Shown here one piece after another: positions 1 to 6,378 of a stretch of DNA of 23,927 nt. The notes below the pieces were generated by a model, which worked only from the letters and a program-made list of their open reading frames with translations, had not been told where the DNA came from and made no database searches. The stretch covers positions 1-23,927 of the forward strand of contig DASSGZ010000537.1 in assembly GCA_035693165.1 (NCBI GenBank). Reading direction: 5' to 3'. Position numbers and translations under genes: made by a program. Source of the stretch: JAICKM01 sp035693165 (lineage in GTDB: Bacteria; Chloroflexota; Chloroflexia; QHBQ01; JAICKM01). The stretch's first letter is position 1. The number at the start of each line of letters is the position of its first letter.

Positions 1-601
1 CGATGGGGTTCTCCGACTCGAAAACCTCACCAGTGAGGGTTATATCCCGGCACGGTACGTCGTGGAGCTGGCGGTTCGCGGGCTTTTTGAGCCAGCCGAA
101 GACAGCATTGTCAGGCCCCACCACGCCCGAGTTGGTAACGGTGCCGATGCTGAGGTACATGTGGCCGTCTTTGAAGATGAGCTGGTTCGCCTGGTGGTCG
201 CCCTGGCCGGGCAGGCCAGAGATGACGGTGACCAGTTGGCCGCCGTCGTCGACAATCGATACGGTGCCTGCGTGTACCACATAGACTTTGCCCTCGTGGG
301 AGGCAACAGAGGTGACGGGCACCTCTTCCCCGAACGCGCCACCTGCAACAAGCACTGTTCGCGTGCCGTCTTTCTCAATGCGCGTTACCTTCGGTTCGCC
401 TGCGCCGCCGTAGCCCGTCTCAGCGATCAGCATCCGGCCCTGGTCATCGAAGCCGGCCATGCTGGGCGCGGCCAGGTTATCGACTGCCAGCTCGATCTTG
501 TAGCCGTCCGGCAGACTTATATCATCCGGGTGTATCGGCCGCGCCGCCACAGAGACAGCGGGTAGCAAAACCAATAAAAGGGCAACCACCATATATCGCA
601 T
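1..601 (-). CDS. ScyD/sorbosone-dehydrogenase-like secreted beta-propeller protein (3' end outside window)
   Basis: The frame opens at the ATG at 601 and stays open for 200 codons to the left edge, so the C-terminus is missing. Residues 1-20 form a signal peptide: MRY, a run of V/A/L residues, then VSVAA before RPIHP. The mature part has repeated blade-like units, including LPDGYKIELAVDNLAAPS, DDQGRMLIAETGYGG, HEGKVYVVHAG and DGHMYLSIGT. It also has GDHQANQ and a TNSGVVGPDNAVFGW segment, which I associate with ScyD/ScyE and PQQ-sugar-dehydrogenase-like (glucose/sorbosone dehydrogenase) proteins. A weak ribosome site, AAAGGAAAG, lies just upstream. The protein is probably exported and may oxidise a sugar or act as a structural propeller. 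The substrate cannot be told. The overlapping plus-strand frames at 3-565 are shadows. I am confident of the coding frame and less so of the enzymatic role. Confidence 0.8.
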   Translation of the reverse strand, partial: MRYMVVALLLVLLPAVSVAARPIHPDDISLPDGYKIELAVDNLAAPSMAGFDDQGRMLIAETGYGGAGEPKVTRIEKDGTRTVLVAGGAFGEEVPVTSVASHEGKVYVVHAGTVSIVDDGGQLVTVISGLPGQGDHQANQLIFKDGHMYLSIGTVTNSGVVGPDNAVFGWLKKPANRQLHDVPCRDITLTGEVFESENPI

Positions 602-734
602 AGCCAACTTTCCTTTAGTCTCTTGGATGGTATTGACGTGTAGCTTTCTAAAGTCTGCGCCATGCCAGAGCGTTCAATACGGCAGGAAGCGCTTTTTGTC
701 ATGCTCACCCGCGAGTTCGATGGATCTTTACGAT

Positions 735-926
735 TTCCAGGGGAAAGTTCGCCGGCGAAGTCGCAAATGATCACCTGGTAAGTCGCCGCCACGGGCCGCG
801 GCCGCCGGTCCCGGTCGAACAACCCTACCGGGTGACCATGTTGCGCGCTTCTTGCCAAGCCATATCCCGATCCATCGGGTCGGTGAGGCTGTACCAGGTG
901 ACGCCCGATGCGCCTGATACAGCACA
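735..926 (-). pseudogene. Relic of a glycoside hydrolase (GH1-like) C-terminus, frameshifted
   Basis: Two adjacent minus-strand frames together read like the end of a beta-glucosidase-type glycosidase. The first (about 825-926) gives GVTWYSLTDPMDRDMAWQEA followed by RNMVTR and a stop. The second (about 735-830) gives VGLFDRDRRPRPVAATY. In intact relatives I recall a segment of the form TWYSLTDQVDWD...NPVGLYDLDRKIRPVGRAY. The two pieces would join if one base were restored near 826-830. Nothing upstream continues the gene, because the intact DUF2231 CDS starts 20 bases away. The relic is therefore 5'-truncated and frameshifted. The family is recognised from memory of the motif, not from a search. 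Confidence 0.6.
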
Positions 927-945
927 CTGGTGTGGTTCGAAGTTG

Positions 946-1449
946 TCAGATCCTTTCCTGGCCCGCATCTGCCGGCTTGCCGGAGAGGGAGCTTGGGGCA
1001 TCCAGGTGAGCGCCCTCATCTACACCCACGCCCAACCGGTCCACCAGCTCGCCGCCGAGCCACCCGGTCACCAGGGCAAGCAGCACGCCCACCACCGCCA
1101 GTATGAAGGCCACGGTGCCGGGTACGTAATTCGGCTCGTTCAGGCGCAGCAGCCAACTGACGGCAAAGAGCGCCACGACGACCACATTGCCTCCGCCGTG
1201 TAAGAGACCTATCTGCTTGGCCCTGGTGCCTCCGGGGATGTGGAGCCAGTCGAGAAAGCCGAAAACGGCAGCCAGGAGGCCGCCAATCACGCCTGCCGCG
1301 ATATTCCAGAAGACCACTGTGGCAAGCACGGTGTTACCCGTAAACATGCGCACTATGTCGAATATCACTGCGATAGCCAGCAGGCCGAGGGGGAATACTA
1401 TCAGCATCGGGTGAATAGGGTGTCCAAAGAGCTTTACTTTGCTTTCCAT
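946..1449 (-). CDS. DUF2231 family membrane protein
   Basis: This 167-residue protein has about four hydrophobic helices: HPMLIVFPLGLLAIAVIFDI, VVFWNIAAGVIGGLLAAVFGF, NVVVVALFAVSWLL and VAFILAVVGVLLALVTGWLGG. The early motif LFGHPIHPMLI is the hallmark of DUF2231. Longer frames start upstream, but the ATG at 1449 follows a good GGAGGAC ribosome site at a spacing of about 8 bases and places the HPIHP motif near the N-terminus. The gene lies 95 bases downstream of transaldolase on the same strand and is probably cotranscribed with it. The C-terminal tail (ELVDRLGVGVDEGAHL and beyond) is hydrophilic. The molecular function of the family is not established. The protein should sit in the inner membrane. 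Confidence 0.85.
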   Translation of the reverse strand: MESKVKLFGHPIHPMLIVFPLGLLAIAVIFDIVRMFTGNTVLATVVFWNIAAGVIGGLLAAVFGFLDWLHIPGGTRAKQIGLLHGGGNVVVVALFAVSWLLRLNEPNYVPGTVAFILAVVGVLLALVTGWLGGELVDRLGVGVDEGAHLDAPSSLSGKPADAGQERI

Positions 1450-1544
1450 AGCTTTGTCCTCCGTAAGTGTCCAGGTGCTGTGCCACCGCACAGCTGCCAT
1501 CGGGAGCCCCGAAGCGTAGTCTGGGCTCAGGTTCAGATCGGCGG

Positions 1545-2702
1545 CTAAACAGCGTTTGAGATCACATGCTGCGGATCTTCCGACAGCAACATCCGTTTGT
1601 GGCGGACGACAGAGTAGATGCTTTCTAAGGATTGGGAGAAAGCCGCTATGCCGTCTGTCTGAAGCTTATCCGTTACTTCCTTTATGTTGATACCTGCGGT
1701 AGCCAGCGACTGCATCGTGGTGCGCGCCTCATCCACGTGCCGGTCTATGGTGCGCGCGACTTGCCCGTGATCCTGAAAAGCGTCTATAGTGGCCTGCGGC
1801 ATGGTATTTATGGTGTCCGGGCCAATTAGCTGCTCGACATACATGACATCCCGGTAGGCGGGGTTCTTGGTGCTCGTGCTGGCCCACAGCGGACGCTGTA
1901 CCCTGGCCCCTGCCGCGCGCAGCCGCAAGAACGCCTCACCAGAGAACTTCCTCGTGCAGTGCTGGTACGCCAGGCGTGCATTGGCAATCGCCGCTTTACC
2001 CTTCAACTCACGCAGTTGGTGCTTCCTTGCCTCGTCATGCTCTGCATCGATGAGTGCATCCAGGCGCTTGTCGACTTCGGTGTCCACGCGGCTCACGAAG
2101 AAGCTGGCGACGGATGCTACCTTACCAAGAGATCGTCCCCGCGTCTGGAGATCCTGCAGACCACCGATGTAGGCGTCCATCACCTTTTCGTAGTACTCGA
2201 TGCCGAAAATCAGCGTAATGTTAACGTTGATGCCCTCGCCCGTAAGTTGGCGTATGGCGGGCACGCCGGCATCGGTAGCAGGTACTTTGATCATCACGTT
2301 GGGCCGGTCTACGCTACGGAAAAACCTGCGTGCCTCCTCGATAGTGCCTTGCGTGTTCGCAGCCAGGTAGGGGGATACCTCGATGCTGGCGTACCCATCG
2401 GCGCCGCCGGTCTCGTCATAGAGCGGGCGGAACAGGTCGGCTGCAGAACGGACGTCCTCGATCAACAGATGCTCATATATTTCCGCCGGGCCAAGTCCCC
2501 GACCTAGTAACTCCTTTATTTCGCTATCGTAGTCCGTGCTGCCTGCCACTGCCTTCGCAAAGATTGTGGGGTTCACGGTTGCCCCACGGATGCCCTGCGT
2601 GACAAGGTCTTGTAGCCGGCCTGATTTCATGAGGCCGCGATGTATATCATCGTACCAGGGGCTTTGCCCCGCCGCTACCAGTCGTTGAAGTTGAGTAACC
2701 AT
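1545..2702 (-). CDS. tal: Transaldolase
   Basis: This 385-residue transaldolase transfers a dihydroxyacetone unit between sedoheptulose-7-phosphate and glyceraldehyde-3-phosphate in the cytosolic pentose phosphate pathway. The early substrate-site motif is GATVNPTIFAK (about residues 40-50). The expected Schiff-base lysine is K139 in NVMIKVPATDAG. Further conserved segments are NVNITLIF, SVASFFVSRVDTEVDKRLD, and RPLWASTSTKNPAYRDVMYV with GPDTINTMP. The length fits the long bacterial Tal form rather than the short TalC/FSA type. A longer frame starts at 2825, but it crosses a decayed oxidoreductase. I chose the ATG at 2702 because AGAGGAG lies 11 bases upstream and the conserved region begins right after it. 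Downstream on the same strand is the DUF2231 gene. It probably belongs to the dksA transcription unit. Confidence 0.93.
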   Translation of the reverse strand: MVTQLQRLVAAGQSPWYDDIHRGLMKSGRLQDLVTQGIRGATVNPTIFAKAVAGSTDYDSEIKELLGRGLGPAEIYEHLLIEDVRSAADLFRPLYDETGGADGYASIEVSPYLAANTQGTIEEARRFFRSVDRPNVMIKVPATDAGVPAIRQLTGEGINVNITLIFGIEYYEKVMDAYIGGLQDLQTRGRSLGKVASVASFFVSRVDTEVDKRLDALIDAEHDEARKHQLRELKGKAAIANARLAYQHCTRKFSGEAFLRLRAAGARVQRPLWASTSTKNPAYRDVMYVEQLIGPDTINTMPQATIDAFQDHGQVARTIDRHVDEARTTMQSLATAGINIKEVTDKLQTDGIAAFSQSLESIYSVVRHKRMLLSEDPQHVISNAV

Positions 2703-2719
2703 AGCCTCGATATCTCCTC

Positions 2720-2963
2720 TCAGTTTTGCTCTATCCGCATCTCGTAGTCGCATCCTTCCCAGCGATCCGCCAGGGCAGCAGCGACCGCGGCGCCGATAAA
2801 CCCACCGCCTATGACGGCGAACCACTCCTCACGCTCGGTTAGCGCGCGCAGGCGCAGACGAGAGCTTCTTAGGAAGCGGCGGACGCTGGTAAGGCATGTC
2901 GCTCTCGTCGCTGATAAGCGTTATAGAGCCCGTCGGGTCGACCTCGCGAATGCCGCCTCCGAT
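2720..2963 (-). pseudogene. Relic of an FAD/NAD-dependent pyridine nucleotide-disulfide oxidoreductase, internally deleted
   Basis: Two minus-strand frames carry diagnostic pieces of an AIF/ferredoxin-reductase-type flavoprotein. Frame one (2829-2963) reads GGGIREVDPTGS and LISDESDMPYQRPPLPKK, the segment that normally follows the FAD-binding Rossmann motif. Frame two (2720 to about 2842) reads TEREEWFAVIGGGFIGAAVA, the GxGxxG motif of the NAD-binding domain. It soon ends at a TGA just before the transaldolase ribosome site. In intact proteins these elements lie roughly 100 residues apart, so the middle has been deleted and the parts are out of frame. The first FAD-binding motif and the C-terminal half are also missing. 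The relic sits exactly between dksA and tal. Confidence 0.72.
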
Positions 2964-2984
2964 TTAACCCCACTGGGGCCGGAA

Positions 2985-3395
2985 TTAATTAGCCAGCCAT
3001 TGCGAAGGGGGGAGGCTCCAACCATTCCCCTGGGCACCCTGCCGGTCCGCCAATTGCTGACAAGCAACACAGCGGATGGCGAAGGGGCGGGCCGCGAGCC
3101 GGGCGCCACCGATCGGCTGGGTGCAGTCCGCGCAGGTGCCATAGGTGCCGTCTTTGATGCGCGCCAGGGCCGCACGCACCTGCGCCAGTTTTTGCGCATT
3201 GGCAGACTGTACGGCGAAGACCACAGCTTGCTCCCCGCTTGCCGGCTCGTCGGGCCCATCCGTGAATGGATCGTCAGATTCGAGTTGCTTTCGGAGTGCC
3301 AGCAGGCGCTCCCGCACCTGGACCAGGTTGAGTTCAACCGCCGAGTCCAGGTAGACCCCTTCCTCGGGCCATTGTTGAGGCGGTACGTATGTCAT
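2985..3395 (-). CDS. TraR/DksA family zinc-finger protein
   Basis: The protein has 136 residues. Its C-terminal half has a C4 zinc finger, C88-x2-C91-x17-C109-x2-C112 (CADC and CVAC), preceded by IKDGTYGTCADCTQPI, as in DksA/TraR proteins. Residues about 20-80 are helical, with charged and leucine-rich stretches that could form the coiled-coil arm. DksA-type proteins bind the RNA polymerase secondary channel and modulate stringent and stress transcription. This shorter homologue may do the same or may be a general zinc-finger regulator. The ATG at 3395 follows GGAGG by 7 bases. It is the first intact gene behind the duplicated response-regulator-like box at 3745-3771, with a long leader (about 320 bases) that contains two perfect hairpins. 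The gene is followed by a flavoprotein relic and then tal. Confidence 0.87.
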   Translation of the reverse strand: MTYVPPQQWPEEGVYLDSAVELNLVQVRERLLALRKQLESDDPFTDGPDEPASGEQAVVFAVQSANAQKLAQVRAALARIKDGTYGTCADCTQPIGGARLAARPFAIRCVACQQLADRQGAQGNGWSLPPSQWLAN

Positions 3396-3412
3396 GTGAG
3401 AACCTCCAAATC

Positions 3413-3431
3413 ACCGCGCCATAGGCGCGGT
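3413..3431 (-). promoter_or_regulatory. 8-bp perfect hairpin abutting the dksA-like Shine-Dalgarno
   Basis: On the minus strand the sequence reads ACCGCGCC-TAT-GGCGCGGT, then GATTT, then the GGAGG of the downstream gene. The 8-bp all-matched GC-rich stem with a 3-base loop ends about 5 bases before the ribosome site. It could stabilise the mRNA 5' end or restrict ribosome access. There is no U-tract, so it is not a standard terminator. The role is inferred. Confidence 0.5.
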
Positions 3432-3600
3432 CAAAAGCTGGGATTGGGCCGGGCGGATTGGCGCGCTGCCCGAACTCTCCCGCAAGTAGTCAATCTCCGG
3501 GCACATTCCTGCGGGATGGAAAGATGTGACCCCATCAAAGGACCTGCCGGCAGCCGGGCTTCATCTCTCCAGATGGAGGAAACCTGCGCGCGACACCGAC

Positions 3601-3630
3601 CTGGACTACGGCGGTGTCGCCGTAGTCCGG
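3601..3630. repeat. Perfect 11-bp inverted repeat in the dksA leader
   Basis: The sequence GGACTACGGCG-gtgt-CGCCGTAGTCC is a perfect 11-bp inverted repeat with a 4-base loop. A C-G and a T-G pair extend it to 13 bp. It lies inside the presumed 5' leader of the dksA-like gene. No T-run follows on either strand. It may be an RNA hairpin (attenuator or stabiliser) or a protein-binding dyad. The sequence alone does not decide. Confidence 0.55.
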
Positions 3631-3724
3631 CTCCAAGTGCAACGCGGAACACCGCAGGAGCGCTGCAGGCTTCCGTTGCCGTCCGAATGGGTCCTTCTAT
3701 GCTGGATTATAGTGGGGGACTTTA

Positions 3725-3771
3725 AAGATAGCGGGCGGGAGAGTGTTAAGGTTGCGTTAAGATTCGCCCGG
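3725..3771 (-). promoter_or_regulatory. Response-regulator-like box (copy 1) with possible -10, upstream of the dksA-like gene
   Basis: Read on the minus strand, bases 3764-3745 are AATCTTAACGCAACCTTAAC, two CTTAAC half-sites with an 11-bp period. A -10-like TATCTT (3730-3725) lies 14 bases after the second CTTAAC, where a PhoB-class activator that replaces a -35 would place it. An alternative -10, TATAAT, is at 3711-3706. The whole element (3745-3771) matches 24 of 27 bases of a second copy at 6870-6896. The half-site and period resemble the cyanobacterial SphR/PhoB consensus (CTTAACCT-N3-CTTAACCT). The regulator itself is not in the window. Confidence 0.5.
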
Positions 3772-4175
3772 CAGCTTCGTTTTCAAGCGGGGTTATCGGC
3801 AGGGCAGCGCCGCTATTCAGCTCCAGTGTTGGGTGAAGCCGGCGCGGAGATGACACGGGCGTTGCTGCGCGCGCTGCCGCGCGCCGCAGCCGCGGCGTTG
3901 CTGGACCGCCTGCCCGCCGATAATGCCGCCAAGGTGCTGCGCGAAAGCACTGCTGGGGCTGTAATGCGATCGGCGCGCGGCGATCCCGCCGCCCACCTGA
4001 TAGACGGGCCGCCATCCCTGGTGAACGTGCCTGCGCCGGAGGGCACGGGGTGGCAGGGGTGGCCGCCACCAGGGCGGCAGCCTGCCGAGGGCGCGTTGAG
4101 CAGGTTGATCACCGTCTCCACCCCACCGGGCCGGCGTGGCCGGCAGACGAAAGCAGCCGTCCGCGTCGCGCGCTG
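3772..4175. other. About 400 bases without a recognisable gene
   Basis: No convincing gene is seen between the promoter-like box and the 3' end of the universal stress protein gene. A plus-strand frame stays open from 3526 to 4179. Within it, about 3848-3960 reads like an amphipathic helical stretch (ALLRALPRAAAAALLDRLPA) with coding-like G+C-rich third positions. It faintly recalls MgtE N-domain helices. It has no ribosome site and the remainder is low-complexity P/G/R sequence. It may be a further relic or chance. The convergent arrangement means a terminator could lie here, but I do not see a clear one. Confidence 0.3.
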
Positions 4176-5117
4176 CTAGCCGGTGGGCGGGCGGGGCCGG
4201 ATCACCAGCACCGGCGTCTCCGCCCGCTGTACCACCTTCTGCGTGACACTGCCCAGCCACAGACGCTGCAGCCCACTCCGCCCGTGCGTTGCCATCGCGA
4301 TCACGTCGGCGCTCTCTTGCGCGGTGAGCCGCAAGATCGCCTCCGCCGGTTGGCCGTACACGATCCGGGTCTGCACCGGCACCCGCGCCTCCTCCAACTG
4401 CTGCGCCACGCCGGCCAGGTACGTGCGTGCGCCCTTGACCACATCGGGTTGTTGCGCTTCATGCCGGCGGATAGCTGCGGCTTCCTCGACCAAGGCGCTC
4501 TCGTCTAGCGACGGCAACACGGTGACTAGTAAGAGGCCGGCGCCCGTGGCGGCGGCGAGGTTCCGGGTGTAAGCCAGCGCCTGCTCCGCCAGCGAAGATC
4601 CATCGAGCGGCACCAGGATCTTTGTGTACGGCACGACCGGCTCCAACGCGGCGCCGGCGTCTGGGGAGGCTGGGCGCACCAGTAGCAGGGGCTGGTCCGC
4701 CCCCTGAACGACCTTTTCCGCCACACTTCCCAGTAACCAGCGGGTAAAGCCGGTACGACCGTGCGTCGCGAGGGCGATTAGCCGCAGGTCCGGGTTCTGG
4801 CTGGCATAGTCCAGAATGGATTCTGCCGGGGCGTTCGGTGCCGTTCGTATGGTCACTGCGACACCCAGATCGCGCAGTCTCCGCGCGACCTGGTTTAGAT
4901 ACCTGGTGGCCGAGTTAACCTCAGCCTCCCATTGTAGCTGGTCGGGCACGTTGTATGTCGGCGTCCACATCGCCGCTGCGACGGCGCTCATCGACGGAGC
5001 CACCGCGCGCAGCAGCGTGATGCTGCGCGCGGTGGTGCGGGCCAACATCACCGCGTGGGGTAGGATGGCCTCAGCGAGCGTTGAGCCATCCAATGGCACG
5101 AGAATCTCGTCTTTCAT
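4176..5117 (-). CDS. Tandem-domain universal stress protein
   Basis: This 313-residue cytosolic protein contains two UspA domains, about residues 1-150 and 158-310. Each begins with the typical ILVPLDGS strand-loop (DEILVPLDGSTLAEA; TKILVPLDGSSLAEQ). Each ends with a nucleotide-binding-type signature, ATHGRTGFTRWLLGSVAEKV in domain 1 and ATHGRSGLQRLWLGSVTQKV in domain 2, then LLLVRP or VLVIRP. Such proteins bind ATP or other nucleotides and act in stress survival. No partner can be read from the sequence. A longer frame begins at 5333, inside gap, but the ATG at 5117 has AAGGAG 9 bases upstream and starts directly at the domain, so I chose it. It follows gap by 142 bases on the same strand and is probably cotranscribed. 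A strong hairpin with a possible pseudoknot occupies that gap and may control its translation. Confidence 0.92.
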   Translation of the reverse strand: MKDEILVPLDGSTLAEAILPHAVMLARTTARSITLLRAVAPSMSAVAAAMWTPTYNVPDQLQWEAEVNSATRYLNQVARRLRDLGVAVTIRTAPNAPAESILDYASQNPDLRLIALATHGRTGFTRWLLGSVAEKVVQGADQPLLLVRPASPDAGAALEPVVPYTKILVPLDGSSLAEQALAYTRNLAAATGAGLLLVTVLPSLDESALVEEAAAIRRHEAQQPDVVKGARTYLAGVAQQLEEARVPVQTRIVYGQPAEAILRLTAQESADVIAMATHGRSGLQRLWLGSVTQKVVQRAETPVLVIRPRPPTG

Positions 5118-5138
5118 GGCGTTTGTCTCCTTGTGCGC

Positions 5139-5195
5139 CGGTAGTGGAAAGATGGGGCGGCAGCGCCACCCACTACCGCTTGTGGCGCTGCCGCC
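5139..5195 (-). promoter_or_regulatory. Candidate pseudoknot RNA element between gap and the universal stress gene
   Basis: In the minus-strand RNA, GGCGGCAGCGCCAC (5195-5182) pairs perfectly over 14 bp with GTGGCGCTGCCGCC (5169-5156), leaving a 12-base loop AAGCGGTAGTGG. Nine loop bases, CGGTAGTGG (5178-5170), are exactly complementary to CCACTACCG (5147-5139), which lies 8 bases beyond the hairpin. That segment ends 6 bases before the AAGGAG ribosome site of the usp gene. The parts can therefore form an H-type pseudoknot or two alternative folds that could hide the ribosome site. A smaller hairpin, AAGCG-GAT-CGCTT (5209-5197), precedes it. The pairing is seen directly. A regulatory role is inferred. 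Confidence 0.6.
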
Positions 5196-5259
5196 TAAGC
5201 GATCCGCTTTCGTCCTGCCGTATCCGGATTCGCAATGGGCTTGACCAGCGGAGACCGGA

Positions 5260-6258
5260 TCAGCCCGCCATGGCCTGCGCCATCTCCGCCAGCCTGGTTG
5301 CGTAACCCATTTCGTTGTCGTACCAGGCGGCAACGGTAAGCAGCCGCCCGCCCAGCACCTGGGTCAGCGGCAAGTCTACCAGTGAGGAGTGGGTCTCACC
5401 CAGGATGCGGCTGGAGGCCCATTCGTCTTCCAGCACGCCCATGATACCCTGCAGGGGTGCCTGCGCGGCGGCGCGGCGGATCGCGTCGTTGACTTCCGCC
5501 ACACTGGCCTCACGGCCCAGGATCGCGTTCAACTCGACAATGCTGCCGGTGCGGACGGGCACGCGGTACGCCTTACCCGTGACGTTCAGGTCCGGCCAGA
5601 TGAACTTGAGGGCCTTGTCCGCGCCCGACGTGGCGGGGATGATGTTCTCGGCGGCAGCCCAGGAGCCGCGCCGATGCTTCATCGGCTGGTCGGTCAGCGA
5701 TTGCGTGTTGGTATAGGCATGCACGGTGGAAAAGAAGCCCATCTCCAGGTCGAAGCCCTCGCGGAGCACCTTGATCAGCGGGGCCAGGGCGTTGGTCGTG
5801 CAACTGCCCATACTCACGATAAAATGCCGGCGCGGGTCGAACGTCTCGAAGTTGATGCCGGGCAAAATGACCGCGTCGCAGTCTTGCCGGCTCTTGCTGA
5901 CCGCGCTGACGAGCACGCGGTGCGCGCCGTTGTCCAGGTGGGTTTGGGCGATCTCACGCCGGGTTGCGCGCCCGGTACAGTCGATCACCACGTCCACCCC
6001 CAGCGCGCCCCAGTCCGGCAGGCTCTCGTTCGTCCGGATGTAAGGTATTCTACGGTCGCCCACGACCAGTGTGTTCTCCTGGCCTCGCACCGCTTCCGGC
6101 CAGACCCCGTAGTTGGTATCGACCTTGAACAGCGCCGCCAGGGCGGATAGATCCTGGATGTCGGAGACCGCCACCGGCGTGAATAAGCCGCTTTGCAGAG
6201 CGTGCCGGGCGGTTAGCCGGCCAATGCGGCCAAAACCATGTATCGCTATCTTGCTCAT
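5260..6258 (-). CDS. gap: Type I glyceraldehyde-3-phosphate dehydrogenase
   Basis: This 332-residue enzyme of glycolysis/gluconeogenesis converts glyceraldehyde-3-phosphate to 1,3-bisphosphoglycerate with NAD(P). The N-terminal Rossmann motif is IHGFGRIGR. D33 after strand 2 (VSDIQDL) favours NAD. The catalytic cysteine is C153 in SMGSCTTNALAP and the catalytic histidine is H180 in FFSTVHAYTNTQ. Substrate-site segments TSGADKALK and VPVRTGSIVELN and the C-terminal WYDNEMGYATR are intact. Two motif positions are unusual: the common SNASCTTNC reads SMGSCTTNA, so the second cysteine is absent. The full family length is present. The ATG at 6258 follows AAAGGAG by 8 bases. The usp gene is next on the same strand. 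Upstream lie a deaminase-like relic and the second copy of the response-regulator-like box, so stress-linked rather than purely housekeeping expression is plausible. Confidence 0.95.
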   Translation of the reverse strand: MSKIAIHGFGRIGRLTARHALQSGLFTPVAVSDIQDLSALAALFKVDTNYGVWPEAVRGQENTLVVGDRRIPYIRTNESLPDWGALGVDVVIDCTGRATRREIAQTHLDNGAHRVLVSAVSKSRQDCDAVILPGINFETFDPRRHFIVSMGSCTTNALAPLIKVLREGFDLEMGFFSTVHAYTNTQSLTDQPMKHRRGSWAAAENIIPATSGADKALKFIWPDLNVTGKAYRVPVRTGSIVELNAILGREASVAEVNDAIRRAAAQAPLQGIMGVLEDEWASSRILGETHSSLVDLPLTQVLGGRLLTVAAWYDNEMGYATRLAEMAQAMAG

Positions 6259-6378
6259 CGTTTTAGCTCCTTTAACAGTCTCTTAAGCAGAGCGATCCGC
6301 CTGCAAGGATCTGTCATCATTCAACCACCATTCGTGGTCACGAACACAATGGGAACCCTACGGGCAGCGCGGGGCTCC

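Noticed and set aside
62..565. Plus-strand frame of 167 codons at the left edge
   Set aside because: The minus strand in the same region reads a continuous signal-peptide-bearing propeller protein. The plus frame has no recognisable feature.
810..832. CCCGGT/ACCGGG hairpin as a terminator for DUF2231
   Set aside because: It has a 6-bp stem with an 11-base loop and no T-run on either side, and lies inside the glycosidase relic, so it is probably chance.
2811..3725. 304-codon plus-strand frame over the dksA region
   Set aside because: It is opposite a clear zinc-finger protein and the flavoprotein relic, and its composition is Arg-rich like other shadows.
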